Shown here: piece by piece, positions 51,037 to 58,436 of the stretch
Layout of the letters: the number at the start of each line of letters is the position of its first letter
Position numbering within the stretch: position 1 is the stretch's first letter
NCBI GenBank assembly: GCA_913060475.1
Contig: CAJXSD010000001.1
Location: 62,001-126,000 of the forward strand
DNA from: an uncultured Paracoccaceae bacterium
Lineage (GTDB): Bacteria > Pseudomonadota > Alphaproteobacteria > Rhodobacterales > Rhodobacteraceae
Length of the DNA: 64,000 nt
Direction of reading: 5' to 3'
Notes under the pieces: model-generated
Seen by the model: the letters and a program-made list of their open reading frames with translations, nothing else
What the model was told of the DNA's origin: nothing
Database searches by the model: none
Position numbers and translations under genes: made by a program

Positions 51037-54000
51037 TCAAGCGCTGCCCGCCAATAAGGCCGCGTTGCCGCCTGCGGCGGTGGTGTCAATGCAGACATGG
51101 CGTTCGATCACAGCATGCCCTGTATCGGGGTGTCCGGTGATCAGCGGTATAATTTCCCCACTGCGGTTCGACAATCCAATGGCCATGGCACGTCCCTGTT
51201 CGACATCCCCCCACCAGATGACACCGCCAAAATCGGGCGCCTGGGCCAGATCATCGGGTGATAGGATGCCATCGACGATAATCGCATATCCCCCCAATTT
51301 GATAACAGCATCTGCCTGTGCCTGTGCGGCATCGCGTCCGGGGCCTGCACAGAGTATTGGTTTGCGTGGGCGCTGCGATAGCTGGTTGCTTTCACCCGTT
51401 GGGCCGGGCAGGGTGCTGCGTTGCAAAACCGCGGCCGTACTTTCCACCTGCGCCAGTGCGGCAGTGAGCTGCTGCAAGCTGAACGGGTTGGGCCATTGAT
51501 CATCAAAGCGTGGGGCAGGACGGCTGCGGAACCGATCAAGGTACAGTGGCCCACCCGCCTTGGGACCGGTCCCTGACAGGCCCTCTCCTCCGAACGGTTG
51601 GCTGCCGACAATGGCCCCGATTTGGTTTCGATTGACGTAAATGTTTCCGGCATGAATACGTTCGCTGACATATTGCACGCGATCATCGATGCGTGTTTGC
51701 AATCCAAACGTCAGACCAAAGCCGGTTGCATTGATGGCGTCAATCACCTGATCCAATTGGTCCGACTTAAACGTCGCAATATGCAACACAGGCCCAAAGA
51801 TTTCGCGCCCAAGGTCTTGGATTCCATCAACTTTGATCAATGTGGGTGCCACAAAATGCCCCATGTTCGGGGTCTGCAGTTCGTATAAAACACGGCCCTC
51901 GGCCCGTGCCGCGTCGATATAGGATAAAATATCACGCTGTGCCTCGGCATCTATGACGGGGCCTATGTCGGTGCTGATGTGCCATGGGTTGCCCAGGGAC
52001 AATTCCTTCATCGCGCCGGTCAGCATTTTTGTGAATTCAGCAGCGATATCGTCCTGGACGTACAGGCATCGCAATGCTGAACACCGTTGGCCGGCAGATT
52101 GATAGGCGCTTTCAATGATTGCGGTGATGGCCTGTTCGGGCAGGGCCGTGCTGTCAACGATCATGGCATTCAATCCACCCGTTTCCGCAATTAGCGGCGC
52201 GCCGGGATCCATGTGTTGTGCCATGGATTTGCAAATAATTTGCGCGGTTTCCGTCGATCCGGTAAAGGCCACGCCATCGATTTTGTCAGACCGCGTCAGC
52301 GCGGCCCCAATGTCACCCGCGCCCAACACCAATTGTAACGCATCCACGGGCACGCCCGCTTGGTGGATCAATTCGACCAAACGTGTGGCAATTAATGGGG
52401 TTTGTTCTGCTGGTTTCGCAATCACCGCATTTCCGGCGGCCAAAGCGGCCGCGATTTGGCCCGTAAAAATGGCCAAGGGGAAATTCCATGGCGAAATGCA
52501 GCAGAATGTTCCCACCGCTGGATCGTTGTTGGTTTGCGCCGCGTAATAGCGCAGGAAATCAACCCCTTCGCGCAATTCCGCGACGGCGTCAGGTTGTGTT
52601 TTGCCGGCCTCGCGCGCCAGCAGGGCAAAAATTTCCGCAAAGTTTTCTTCGTATAGGTCGGCCACTTTGTTCAGAATGGCGCGTTTTTCATCGGGGGTTG
52701 CGGTCCAGGGGGTCGCGTGGTCCAGGGCCGTGGCCACATCGGTCAGGGTGGACCAATGCACGGTGCCGATCACATCGCCCTGATCGGCAGGGTTTGTCAC
52801 CGTTTGACCCGCGCCTCGTGTCACCTGACCGGCCACCATCGGGCGGGCCACCCATTGTGCGGTGCGATAGGCTGTGCGCCCTGCCTCAATCTGGGTCAGG
52901 GTGGGGATATCATGCAGGTCGAACCCCTTGGAATTTGGGCGTTCGGGCGCAAATAATTCGGTTCCGCGCGCCAAAGCCACGGGTTTGTGAACCATGTCGA
53001 GCGGATCGGCGGCCACAACATGCGCGGGCACATTCGTATCAACAATTTGGTTCACAAAGCTGCTGTTTGCCCCATTTTCCAGCAAACGCCGCACCAGATA
53101 GGCCAACAAATCGCGATGTGCGCCGACGGGGGCATAGATGCGGCATCGGGTGTTATTTTCCTGCTTTACCAGATCGTGCAGGGTTTCGCCCATCCCGTGC
53201 AACCGTTGGAATTCAAAACGGTCGCGGTCCTGTGCCATGTGTAAAATCGCGGCAACAGTATGGGCATTGTGGGTCGCGAATTGGGGATAAATCCGGTCGG
53301 TCATCGCCAATAATTTACGGGCATTCGCGATATAGGACACGTCCGTTGCGGCTTTGCCGTTAAAGACGGGGAAATCCGACATACCTTCGACATGGGACCG
53401 TTTGATTTCTGTGTCCCAATAGGCACCTTTGACCAAGCGGACCATAATTTTGCGATCATAGGTTTGGGCCATTTGATACAGCTGATCCAGAACCGCGTTG
53501 GCGCGTTTGCCATAGGCCTGGACCACAACGCCAAACCCGTCCCAACCTGCCAATGCAGGTTCAGACAAAACCGCGTCTATGATTTCCATGGAAATGGCTA
53601 GGCGGTCGGCCTCTTCCGCGTCGATGTTCAACCCCATGCCGGCTGATTTGGCCAGCAATGCGAGCGACCGCAGGCGTGGCACCAATTCGGTCATCACGCG
53701 GTCGCGTTTTGCAATTTCATAACGGGGATGCAGCGCAGACAGTTTGACCGAAATACCTGGGTTGGCGCGAATATCGTCATGAATGCAGGCATCTGAAATG
53801 GCCGTGATCGCGCGGCTATAGGCCAAATGGTAACGCGTGGCATCCGCATCGGTACGCGCCGCTTCGCCTAACATATCATAGGAATAGGTGTATCCGTGAT
53901 CTTCGTGCGATTTTGCCCGTTTCATGGCGCTGCTAATGGTTTCGCCCAATACGAATTGACGGCCCATTTCCTTCATCGCGCGGGCAACGGCGGTGCGGAT

Positions 54001-54468
54001 GACAGGTTCGCCCAAACGTTTCACCGCATTGCGCAGATGTGTCACCACGCCCGGTTTTTCGTCCTTTAATACCTTGCCCGTCAGCATCAAGGCCCAAGTC
54101 GAGGCGTTCACCAAAGGTGATGTCGAATGTCCAATGTGTTTGCCCCAGTCCGAGGGGGCGATTTTATCCTCGATCAATGCGTCGATTGTATCGGCATCTG
54201 GCACGCGCAACAGCGCTTCGGCCAAACACATCAGGGCGATGCCCTCTTGGGTGGATAGGCCATATTCTGCCAAAAACACCTCCATCAAGCCAGGATGGGC
54301 GCTGGCACGAATTTTTTCGACAATATCGGTGGCCTGTGCCACGATGTCGCGCCGATCCTGATTGGTCAGCGCGGCCAATTCGATCAATTGGTCAATAACG
54401 TCTTGTTGGGGGCGATAGGTGCCGTTTTCCACAGTGGTATTCGGGGTATAAAGAGAATCGCGGGGCAT
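51037..54468 (-). CDS. putA: Bifunctional proline dehydrogenase / glutamate semialdehyde dehydrogenase
   Basis: 1143 residues. PutA oxidises proline to glutamate in two steps at the inner membrane. The FAD proline dehydrogenase barrel spans about 150-460 (VKLSALHPRYEIAKRDRVM, MVRLVKGAYWDTEIKRSHVE, YAPVGAHRDLLAYLVRRLLE), and the aldehyde dehydrogenase half about 510-985 (FCCISPWNFPLAIFTGQIAA, the glutamate in ETGGLNAMIVD, the nucleophilic cysteine in SAGQRCSALRCL). The C-terminal domain follows. There is no N-terminal ribbon-helix-helix domain, so it cannot repress itself; the divergent Lrp-type gene takes that role as PutR. AAGGA site before the ATG. Confidence 0.96.
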   Translation of the reverse strand: MPRDSLYTPNTTVENGTYRPQQDVIDQLIELAALTNQDRRDIVAQATDIVEKIRASAHPGLMEVFLAEYGLSTQEGIALMCLAEALLRVPDADTIDALIEDKIAPSDWGKHIGHSTSPLVNASTWALMLTGKVLKDEKPGVVTHLRNAVKRLGEPVIRTAVARAMKEMGRQFVLGETISSAMKRAKSHEDHGYTYSYDMLGEAARTDADATRYHLAYSRAITAISDACIHDDIRANPGISVKLSALHPRYEIAKRDRVMTELVPRLRSLALLAKSAGMGLNIDAEEADRLAISMEIIDAVLSEPALAGWDGFGVVVQAYGKRANAVLDQLYQMAQTYDRKIMVRLVKGAYWDTEIKRSHVEGMSDFPVFNGKAATDVSYIANARKLLAMTDRIYPQFATHNAHTVAAILHMAQDRDRFEFQRLHGMGETLHDLVKQENNTRCRIYAPVGAHRDLLAYLVRRLLENGANSSFVNQIVDTNVPAHVVAADPLDMVHKPVALARGTELFAPERPNSKGFDLHDIPTLTQIEAGRTAYRTAQWVARPMVAGQVTRGAGQTVTNPADQGDVIGTVHWSTLTDVATALDHATPWTATPDEKRAILNKVADLYEENFAEIFALLAREAGKTQPDAVAELREGVDFLRYYAAQTNNDPAVGTFCCISPWNFPLAIFTGQIAAALAAGNAVIAKPAEQTPLIATRLVELIHQAGVPVDALQLVLGAGDIGAALTRSDKIDGVAFTGSTETAQIICKSMAQHMDPGAPLIAETGGLNAMIVDSTALPEQAITAIIESAYQSAGQRCSALRCLYVQDDIAAEFTKMLTGAMKELSLGNPWHISTDIGPVIDAEAQRDILSYIDAARAEGRVLYELQTPNMGHFVAPTLIKVDGIQDLGREIFGPVLHIATFKSDQLDQVIDAINATGFGLTFGLQTRIDDRVQYVSERIHAGNIYVNRNQIGAIVGSQPFGGEGLSGTGPKAGGPLYLDRFRSRPAPRFDDQWPNPFSLQQLTAALAQVESTAAVLQRSTLPGPTGESNQLSQRPRKPILCAGPGRDAAQAQADAVIKLGGYAIIVDGILSPDDLAQAPDFGGVIWWGDVEQGRAMAIGLSNRSGEIIPLITGHPDTGHAVIERHVCIDTTAAGGNAALLAGSA

Positions 54469-54488
54469 GGTCGTGTCCTTGTATTTTG

Positions 54489-54496
54489 TACTAGTA
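54489..54496 (+). promoter_or_regulatory. Palindrome in the putA/Lrp divergent region
   Basis: TACTAGTA is a short perfect palindrome 21 bases upstream of the putA start. The 80-base gap must hold both promoters. It is a weak candidate operator for the PutR-like protein. Confidence 0.3.
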
Positions 54497-54548
54497 TAAG
54501 CGAAAGATTCGTGGTATTTCTCCTGAAGTTTTTATTTATAAAGGTAAT

Positions 54549-55049
54549 ATGGCTGAAATAATGGGTAATATCGGGTTAAATGAGTTTTCAGATCTGGATC
54601 GTTTTGATCGCGCTATTTTGTCCGCGTTGGGCCAAGACGGCCGTATGAGCGTGACAGATCTGGCAAAAACGATTGGCCTGTCCAAATCACCAACGCAGGC
54701 GCGATTGAAACGTCTTGAGGCCGAAGGGTTCATTTTGGGCTATCGCGCCATGATTGATCCCATTCGTTTGGGTATGGATCATGTCGCCTTTCTTGAGGTG
54801 CGCCTAAGCGACACGCGCGAAGATGCGCTGTCTGCCTTTAACAAAGCAGTGTCGAAAATCCCCGAAATCGAAGAAGTGCATCTGATTGCAGGTAATTTTG
54901 ATTATTTGATGAAGGTACGCACCCGCAACATGCGCGATTATCGGACTGTTTTAGCAGAAAAAATTTCGACTTTGCCGCATCTGTCGTCCACATCTACATT
55001 CGTCGCAATGCAAGCGATTAAAGAGGATGTTACTGCAGAATTTGGTTAG
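54549..55049 (+). CDS. Lrp/AsnC-family regulator, probably PutR
   Basis: 166 residues. Helix-turn-helix domain at about 15-75 ([20 protein letters not shown] and [20 protein letters not shown]), RAM domain at about 85-160 ([40 protein letters not shown]). Divergent from putA, it is very likely the proline-responsive activator PutR known from Agrobacterium and Rhodobacter. The start at 54549 has an AAAGG site close by; M5 at 54561 is an alternative. The tRNA-Leu gene follows. Confidence 0.92.
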   Translation: MAEIMGNIGLNEFSDLDRFDRAILSALGQDGRMSVTDLAKTIGLSKSPTQARLKRLEAEGFILGYRAMIDPIRLGMDHVAFLEVRLSDTREDALSAFNKAVSKIPEIEEVHLIAGNFDYLMKVRTRNMRDYRTVLAEKISTLPHLSSTSTFVAMQAIKEDVTAEFG

Positions 55050-55094
55050 TTCGCATCTTTACAACCGCGGCAAACTGTTTATGTTCGCGGTCGT

Positions 55095-55180
55095 GCCCTC
55101 GTGGTGGAATGGTAGACACAAGAGACTTAAAATCTCTCGGCTGTATGGCCGTGCCGGTTCAAGTCCGGCCGAGGGCACCA
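55095..55180 (+). tRNA. tRNA-Leu (anticodon UAA)
   Basis: 86 bases with an encoded CCA end. Acceptor arm GCCCTCG (55095-55101) pairs with CGAGGGC (55170-55176). The anticodon stem AGAGA/TCTCT encloses the loop CTTAAAA, giving anticodon TAA at 55128-55130. A long variable arm (CGGCTGTATGGCCG) is present as expected for a class II tRNA, and the T-arm is GCCGG-TTCAAGT-CCGGC. No integrase or att-like repeat is seen beside it. Confidence 0.97.
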
Positions 55181-55334
55181 TCCCATAAAAATCTGAAACG
55201 ACACTCTGTGGCTATAGCTATCATTTGTACGCTTGGTGTCGAAAATTAATCGATGCCCTGTCGCATTTGCACTTGCGCGCTATGTTTTGTTTACACTAAC
55301 GAACCTCTACCCAAGGGGTCAGCGCGAGGATGAC

Positions 55335-55823
55335 ATGAAACATAAGCATTTGGATGCCACCGATTTGCGTATTCTTAGTGCGGTCCAAGCGCATGGACGA
55401 CTTAGCAAAACACGATTGGCAGAAATTGTGAATTTATCCCCAACCCCCTGTTGGGCGCGATTGGAACGGCTCAAGGCGGCGGGGTATATCGTGGGGTTTC
55501 ACGCACAACTGGCGTTAAACAAAATCTGTGATTTTTCCGAAGTGATTGTCACCGTATCCCTGATACAACACCGCAAATCCGATTTTGAACGGTTCGAATC
55601 CCGTATCCTTGCCACGCGCGAGGTGGTCGAATGTGCCGCAACGGGGGGCGGCATGGATTATGTATTGAAATTTGTCACGCCATCCTTGTCGATGTTCCAA
55701 GACGTCATGGATACCCTGTTAGAGGCAGAAATCGGGATCGACCGCTATCTGACCTATATCGTGACGCGGCGCATTAAATCCCAACAGCCCGATTTATCTG
55801 CATTGGTCGAACGCGGCGTCTAG
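55335..55823 (+). CDS. Lrp/AsnC-family regulator upstream of the DmdA-like operon
   Basis: 162 residues. Helix-turn-helix at about 5-60 (LDATDLRILSAVQAHGRLSK and SPTPCWARLERLKAAGYIVG), RAM domain at about 70-145 (SEVIVTVSLIQHRKSDFERF, VECAATGGGMDYVLKFVTPS). The ATG at 55335 follows a GCGAGGA site; the longer upstream frame from 55233 has no site. It lies 169 bases before the DmdA-like gene, on the same strand, with GGACCA half-sites in between. It probably controls that operon, possibly in response to an amino acid-like ligand. Confidence 0.92.
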   Translation: MKHKHLDATDLRILSAVQAHGRLSKTRLAEIVNLSPTPCWARLERLKAAGYIVGFHAQLALNKICDFSEVIVTVSLIQHRKSDFERFESRILATREVVECAATGGGMDYVLKFVTPSLSMFQDVMDTLLEAEIGIDRYLTYIVTRRIKSQQPDLSALVERGV

Positions 55824-55844
55824 TGTGGGCGCGAAATTCGGTTC

Positions 55845-55933
55845 GGACCATTTGGACTAATCGTATTTGAAAAAAAGATCGAAACGGTCTTGGATTGCAA
55901 AATTTTTGGACCACACTTTTTTATTTTTGGTCC
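55845..55933 (+). promoter_or_regulatory. Repeated GGACCA half-sites before the DmdA-like operon
   Basis: GGACCA occurs at 55845-55850 and 55908-55913, and its complement TGGTCC at 55928-55933. Spacings of 63 and 20 bases put the sites on about the same face of the helix (6 and 2 turns). This arrangement suits an Lrp-type octamer wrapping DNA; the Lrp-type gene lies just upstream. Confidence 0.45.
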
Positions 55934-55992
55934 TATCTATTGCGTCAATTGGATGTTGATTTGAACACATCCCTTTTTCAGGAGACACGGAC

Positions 55993-57135
55993 ATGACACA
56001 AGCTGATGATTTTGGTTTCGGGACACAAATTCGCAAATCGCCTTACTTTGAGGCAACCGTTCGCTGGGGCGCCAAGGCGTTTTCTGTTTATAACCACATG
56101 TATATTCCGCGTGATTTCGGGGACCCCGAACAGAATTTTTGGAACCTTGTGAATGATGCGATCTTGTGTGACGTGGCCGTGGAACGTCAGGTCGAAATTA
56201 CCGGTCCGGACGCGGCGAAATTCGTCCAGATGCTGACCCCCCGCAACCTGTCAAAAATGGCCGTTGGGCAGTGTAAATATGTTTTGATCACAAATGCAGA
56301 CGGCGGCATTTTGAACGACCCGATTTTGTTGCGTTTGGCCGAAAACCATTTCTGGATTTCCTTGGCGGACAGCGACATTTTGTTGTGGGCGCAGGGCGTG
56401 GCCGTGCATTCAGGGTTGGATGTGCAGATCGGCGAACCCGATGTGTCACCATTGCAGTTGCAGGGTCCGAAATCTGGCCTGATTATGCAAAAATTGTTCG
56501 GCGATGACATTGAAACGCTGAAATATTACTGGCTGCGTGAATATGATTTGGACGGCATTCCCGTGATCGTTTCGCGCACAGGCTGGTCCAGCGAACTGGG
56601 GTATGAAATCTATCTGCGCGATGGATCCCGCGGGGACGCATTGTGGGAAAAAATCATGGCGGCTGGCATGGAATTCGGTCTGAAACCGGGGCACACATCC
56701 TCTATCCGCCGTATCGAAGGGGGCATGCTGTCGTATCACGCAGATGCCGACATTCACACCAACCCCTATGAACTGGGTTTTGATCGGTTGGTCGACCTTG
56801 AGATGGAGGCTGATTTCATTGGCAAAGCTGCCCTGACCAAAATCAAAGCCGAAGGCGTCAAGCGTCAGCAGGTTGGTTTGATCATTGATTGCGATCCACT
56901 TTCTGGTCCAAACACACGGTTTTGGGACATTTCCCTGAATGACGAACTGGTGGGCAAGGTGACCTCTGCCGTTTATTCCCCCCGTTTGAAACAAAACATC
57001 GCATTGGCCATGGTGTCCACAGATGTGGCGGCATTGGGGACCCAGCTTGAGGTTGCGACACATGCGGGCAAGGTAAATGCCACCGTGGTCGAACGCCCAT
57101 TCTATGATCCGAAAAAGAAAATCGCAGCCGCCTGA
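55993..57135 (+). CDS. DmdA-like GcvT-family protein (possible DMSP demethylase)
   Basis: 380 residues of the GcvT/YgfZ folate-dependent family. Its middle matches DmdA more closely than GcvT: KAFSVYNHMYIP, CDVAVERQVEITGPDAAKFV, FWISLADSDILLWAQGVAVH, IGEPDVSPLQLQGPKSGLIM and IRRIEGGMLSYHADADIHTN. Typical DmdA reads SGxSKQGGFEIYV where this has RTGWSSELGYEIYLRDGS, a difference at the substrate region, so DMSP demethylation is possible but not shown. DmdA transfers a methyl group from DMSP to tetrahydrofolate, leaving methylmercaptopropionate. It is first in a four-gene operon with an acyl-CoA ligase last, which would suit that pathway. AGGAGA site before the ATG. Confidence 0.75.
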   Translation: MTQADDFGFGTQIRKSPYFEATVRWGAKAFSVYNHMYIPRDFGDPEQNFWNLVNDAILCDVAVERQVEITGPDAAKFVQMLTPRNLSKMAVGQCKYVLITNADGGILNDPILLRLAENHFWISLADSDILLWAQGVAVHSGLDVQIGEPDVSPLQLQGPKSGLIMQKLFGDDIETLKYYWLREYDLDGIPVIVSRTGWSSELGYEIYLRDGSRGDALWEKIMAAGMEFGLKPGHTSSIRRIEGGMLSYHADADIHTNPYELGFDRLVDLEMEADFIGKAALTKIKAEGVKRQQVGLIIDCDPLSGPNTRFWDISLNDELVGKVTSAVYSPRLKQNIALAMVSTDVAALGTQLEVATHAGKVNATVVERPFYDPKKKIAAA

Positions 57136-57162
57136 TCGGCCTGCCTAACCCTGAGGATCAAG

Positions 57163-57612
57163 ATGTCTGATTTAGCAGTTGAGGTGCATTGGCACCGCAA
57201 TACCCCTGACTTTGTGCCCGGCGGATATTCCGCCGAGCATAGGGTGACCTACAATGCACAAAGCGAACTTTATGTCGATGCTGCCCCGGATTGGGGCGGC
57301 GCACCCGAAAACACAAACCCCGAACAGGCATTGGCCGCGGCGCTGTCCAGCTGTCATATGATGACGTTTTTGGCGCTCTGCGCCAAGGCGGGGTGGCCCG
57401 TGGCCAGTTATCACGACTATGCCGAGGCGCATTTGGGCAAAAATCCCAAGGGCCAAATGGCGGTGACGCAAATCGATCTGAACCCTGTTGTGCGTTTTGA
57501 TACGGGGTTTTCGGTGTCGGATGCCGACCTAAACGATATGCAGCACCGCGCGCATCGGTACTGTTTTATCGCGAATTCATTGTCCGACAGTGTCACTGTC
57601 AACGTCCGCTAG
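57163..57612 (+). CDS. OsmC-family peroxiredoxin-like protein
   Basis: 149 residues. OsmC/Ohr proteins reduce organic hydroperoxides through two cysteines. Here the first is in ALSSCHMMTFLALCAKAG (near residue 66) and the second in HRAHRYCFIANSLSDSV (near 130), as in OsmC. The N-terminal EVHWHRNTPDFVPGGYS and AEHRVTYNAQSEL are typical of the OsmC subgroup rather than Ohr. Downstream of the DmdA-like gene by 27 bases, it might protect against oxidants or react with thiol products of that pathway. AGGA site before the ATG. Confidence 0.92.
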   Translation: MSDLAVEVHWHRNTPDFVPGGYSAEHRVTYNAQSELYVDAAPDWGGAPENTNPEQALAAALSSCHMMTFLALCAKAGWPVASYHDYAEAHLGKNPKGQMAVTQIDLNPVVRFDTGFSVSDADLNDMQHRAHRYCFIANSLSDSVTVNVR

Positions 57613-57623
57613 AAAGGCACACC

Positions 57624-58424
57624 ATGGGAAACGAAGCATTGGTCCTGCGGGAATTGTCCGAACAGGGTGTTTTGCGTCTGACGTTAAATGATGAACGTCG
57701 CCGCAATGCATTATCCGAGGCAATGTTGGATCGCCTGCGCGATGAATTTTCGCAGGCGGGGGCCGATCCTGCGGTGCGTGTAATCGTCCTGGCCGCCAAT
57801 GGTCCGGCATTTTGCGCAGGCCACGACCTAAAGGAAATGACCGCAGGGCGTGCCAATGCGGATCGCGGGCGTGACTATTTCGCAAAAATCATGGCGAAAT
57901 GTTCCGGTGTGATGCAGGGTATCGTGAATTGCCCAAAACCCGTCATCGCGCAGGTCACAGGCATTGCCACGGCTGCAGGGTGCCAATTGGTTGCCAGCTG
58001 TGATTTGGCGATTGCTGCGGACAGCGCGAAATTCAGCACGCCGGGTGTGCATATCGGGTTGTTCTGTTCCACGCCGATGGTCGCCGTGTCACGCAACGTG
58101 CATGATAAGCACGCCATGGAAATGTTGCTGACGGGGGACATGGTGCCCGCGCAGCGCGCCGCGGAAATTGGTTTGATCAATCGCGCCGTGCCCTTGGATG
58201 ATCTGGCGGCCGAGGTGATGGAAATGGCCGAAAAAATCGCGTCCAAATCGTCAATGACCTTAAAAACGGGCAAAGCGGCCTATTATGCGCAGCGCAACAT
58301 GTCGCTGTCTGACGCCTATGATTATGCCTCAAATGTCATGGTTGAAAATATGTTGGCCCGCGACGCAGAAGAGGGCATCAATGCCTTTATCGAAAAACGC
58401 CCTGCCCAGTGGCAGGATCAGTAG
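57624..58424 (+). CDS. Crotonase-family protein, ECHDC3-like, lacking both catalytic glutamates
   Basis: 266 residues of the enoyl-CoA hydratase/isomerase fold. The CoA and oxyanion-hole parts are intact (PAFCAGHDLKEMTAG at about 61-75 and GIATAAGCQLVASCDLAIAA at 113-132). The two catalytic glutamates of true hydratases are replaced: Gln121 in AAGCQLVA where GCEL is usual, and Gly141 in FSTPGVHIGLFCSTP where a PE pair is usual. The overall pattern matches the ECHDC3 group rather than DmdD/FadB. Function unknown; simple hydration of an enoyl-CoA looks unlikely. Third gene of the DmdA-like operon, 11 bases after OsmC. Confidence 0.9.
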   Translation: MGNEALVLRELSEQGVLRLTLNDERRRNALSEAMLDRLRDEFSQAGADPAVRVIVLAANGPAFCAGHDLKEMTAGRANADRGRDYFAKIMAKCSGVMQGIVNCPKPVIAQVTGIATAAGCQLVASCDLAIAADSAKFSTPGVHIGLFCSTPMVAVSRNVHDKHAMEMLLTGDMVPAQRAAEIGLINRAVPLDDLAAEVMEMAEKIASKSSMTLKTGKAAYYAQRNMSLSDAYDYASNVMVENMLARDAEEGINAFIEKRPAQWQDQ

Positions 58425-58436
58425 AAAGCGATACCA

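Noticed and set aside
51006-51098. Longer N terminus for the rhomboid protein from the ATG at 51098
   Set aside because: It would overlap putA by 62 bases and adds no transmembrane or conserved sequence.
52488-53363. A 291-codon antisense frame inside putA
   Set aside because: Arg/Pro-rich translation with no motif; putA has all its catalytic residues on the other strand.
55095-55334. Possible integration site at the tRNA-Leu gene
   Set aside because: No integrase, no repeat of the tRNA 3' end and no foreign genes nearby.
55583-55605. A T-loop-like sequence (GGTTCGAATCC) suggesting a second tRNA
   Set aside because: It lies inside the third Lrp gene and no acceptor or anticodon stem pairs with it.
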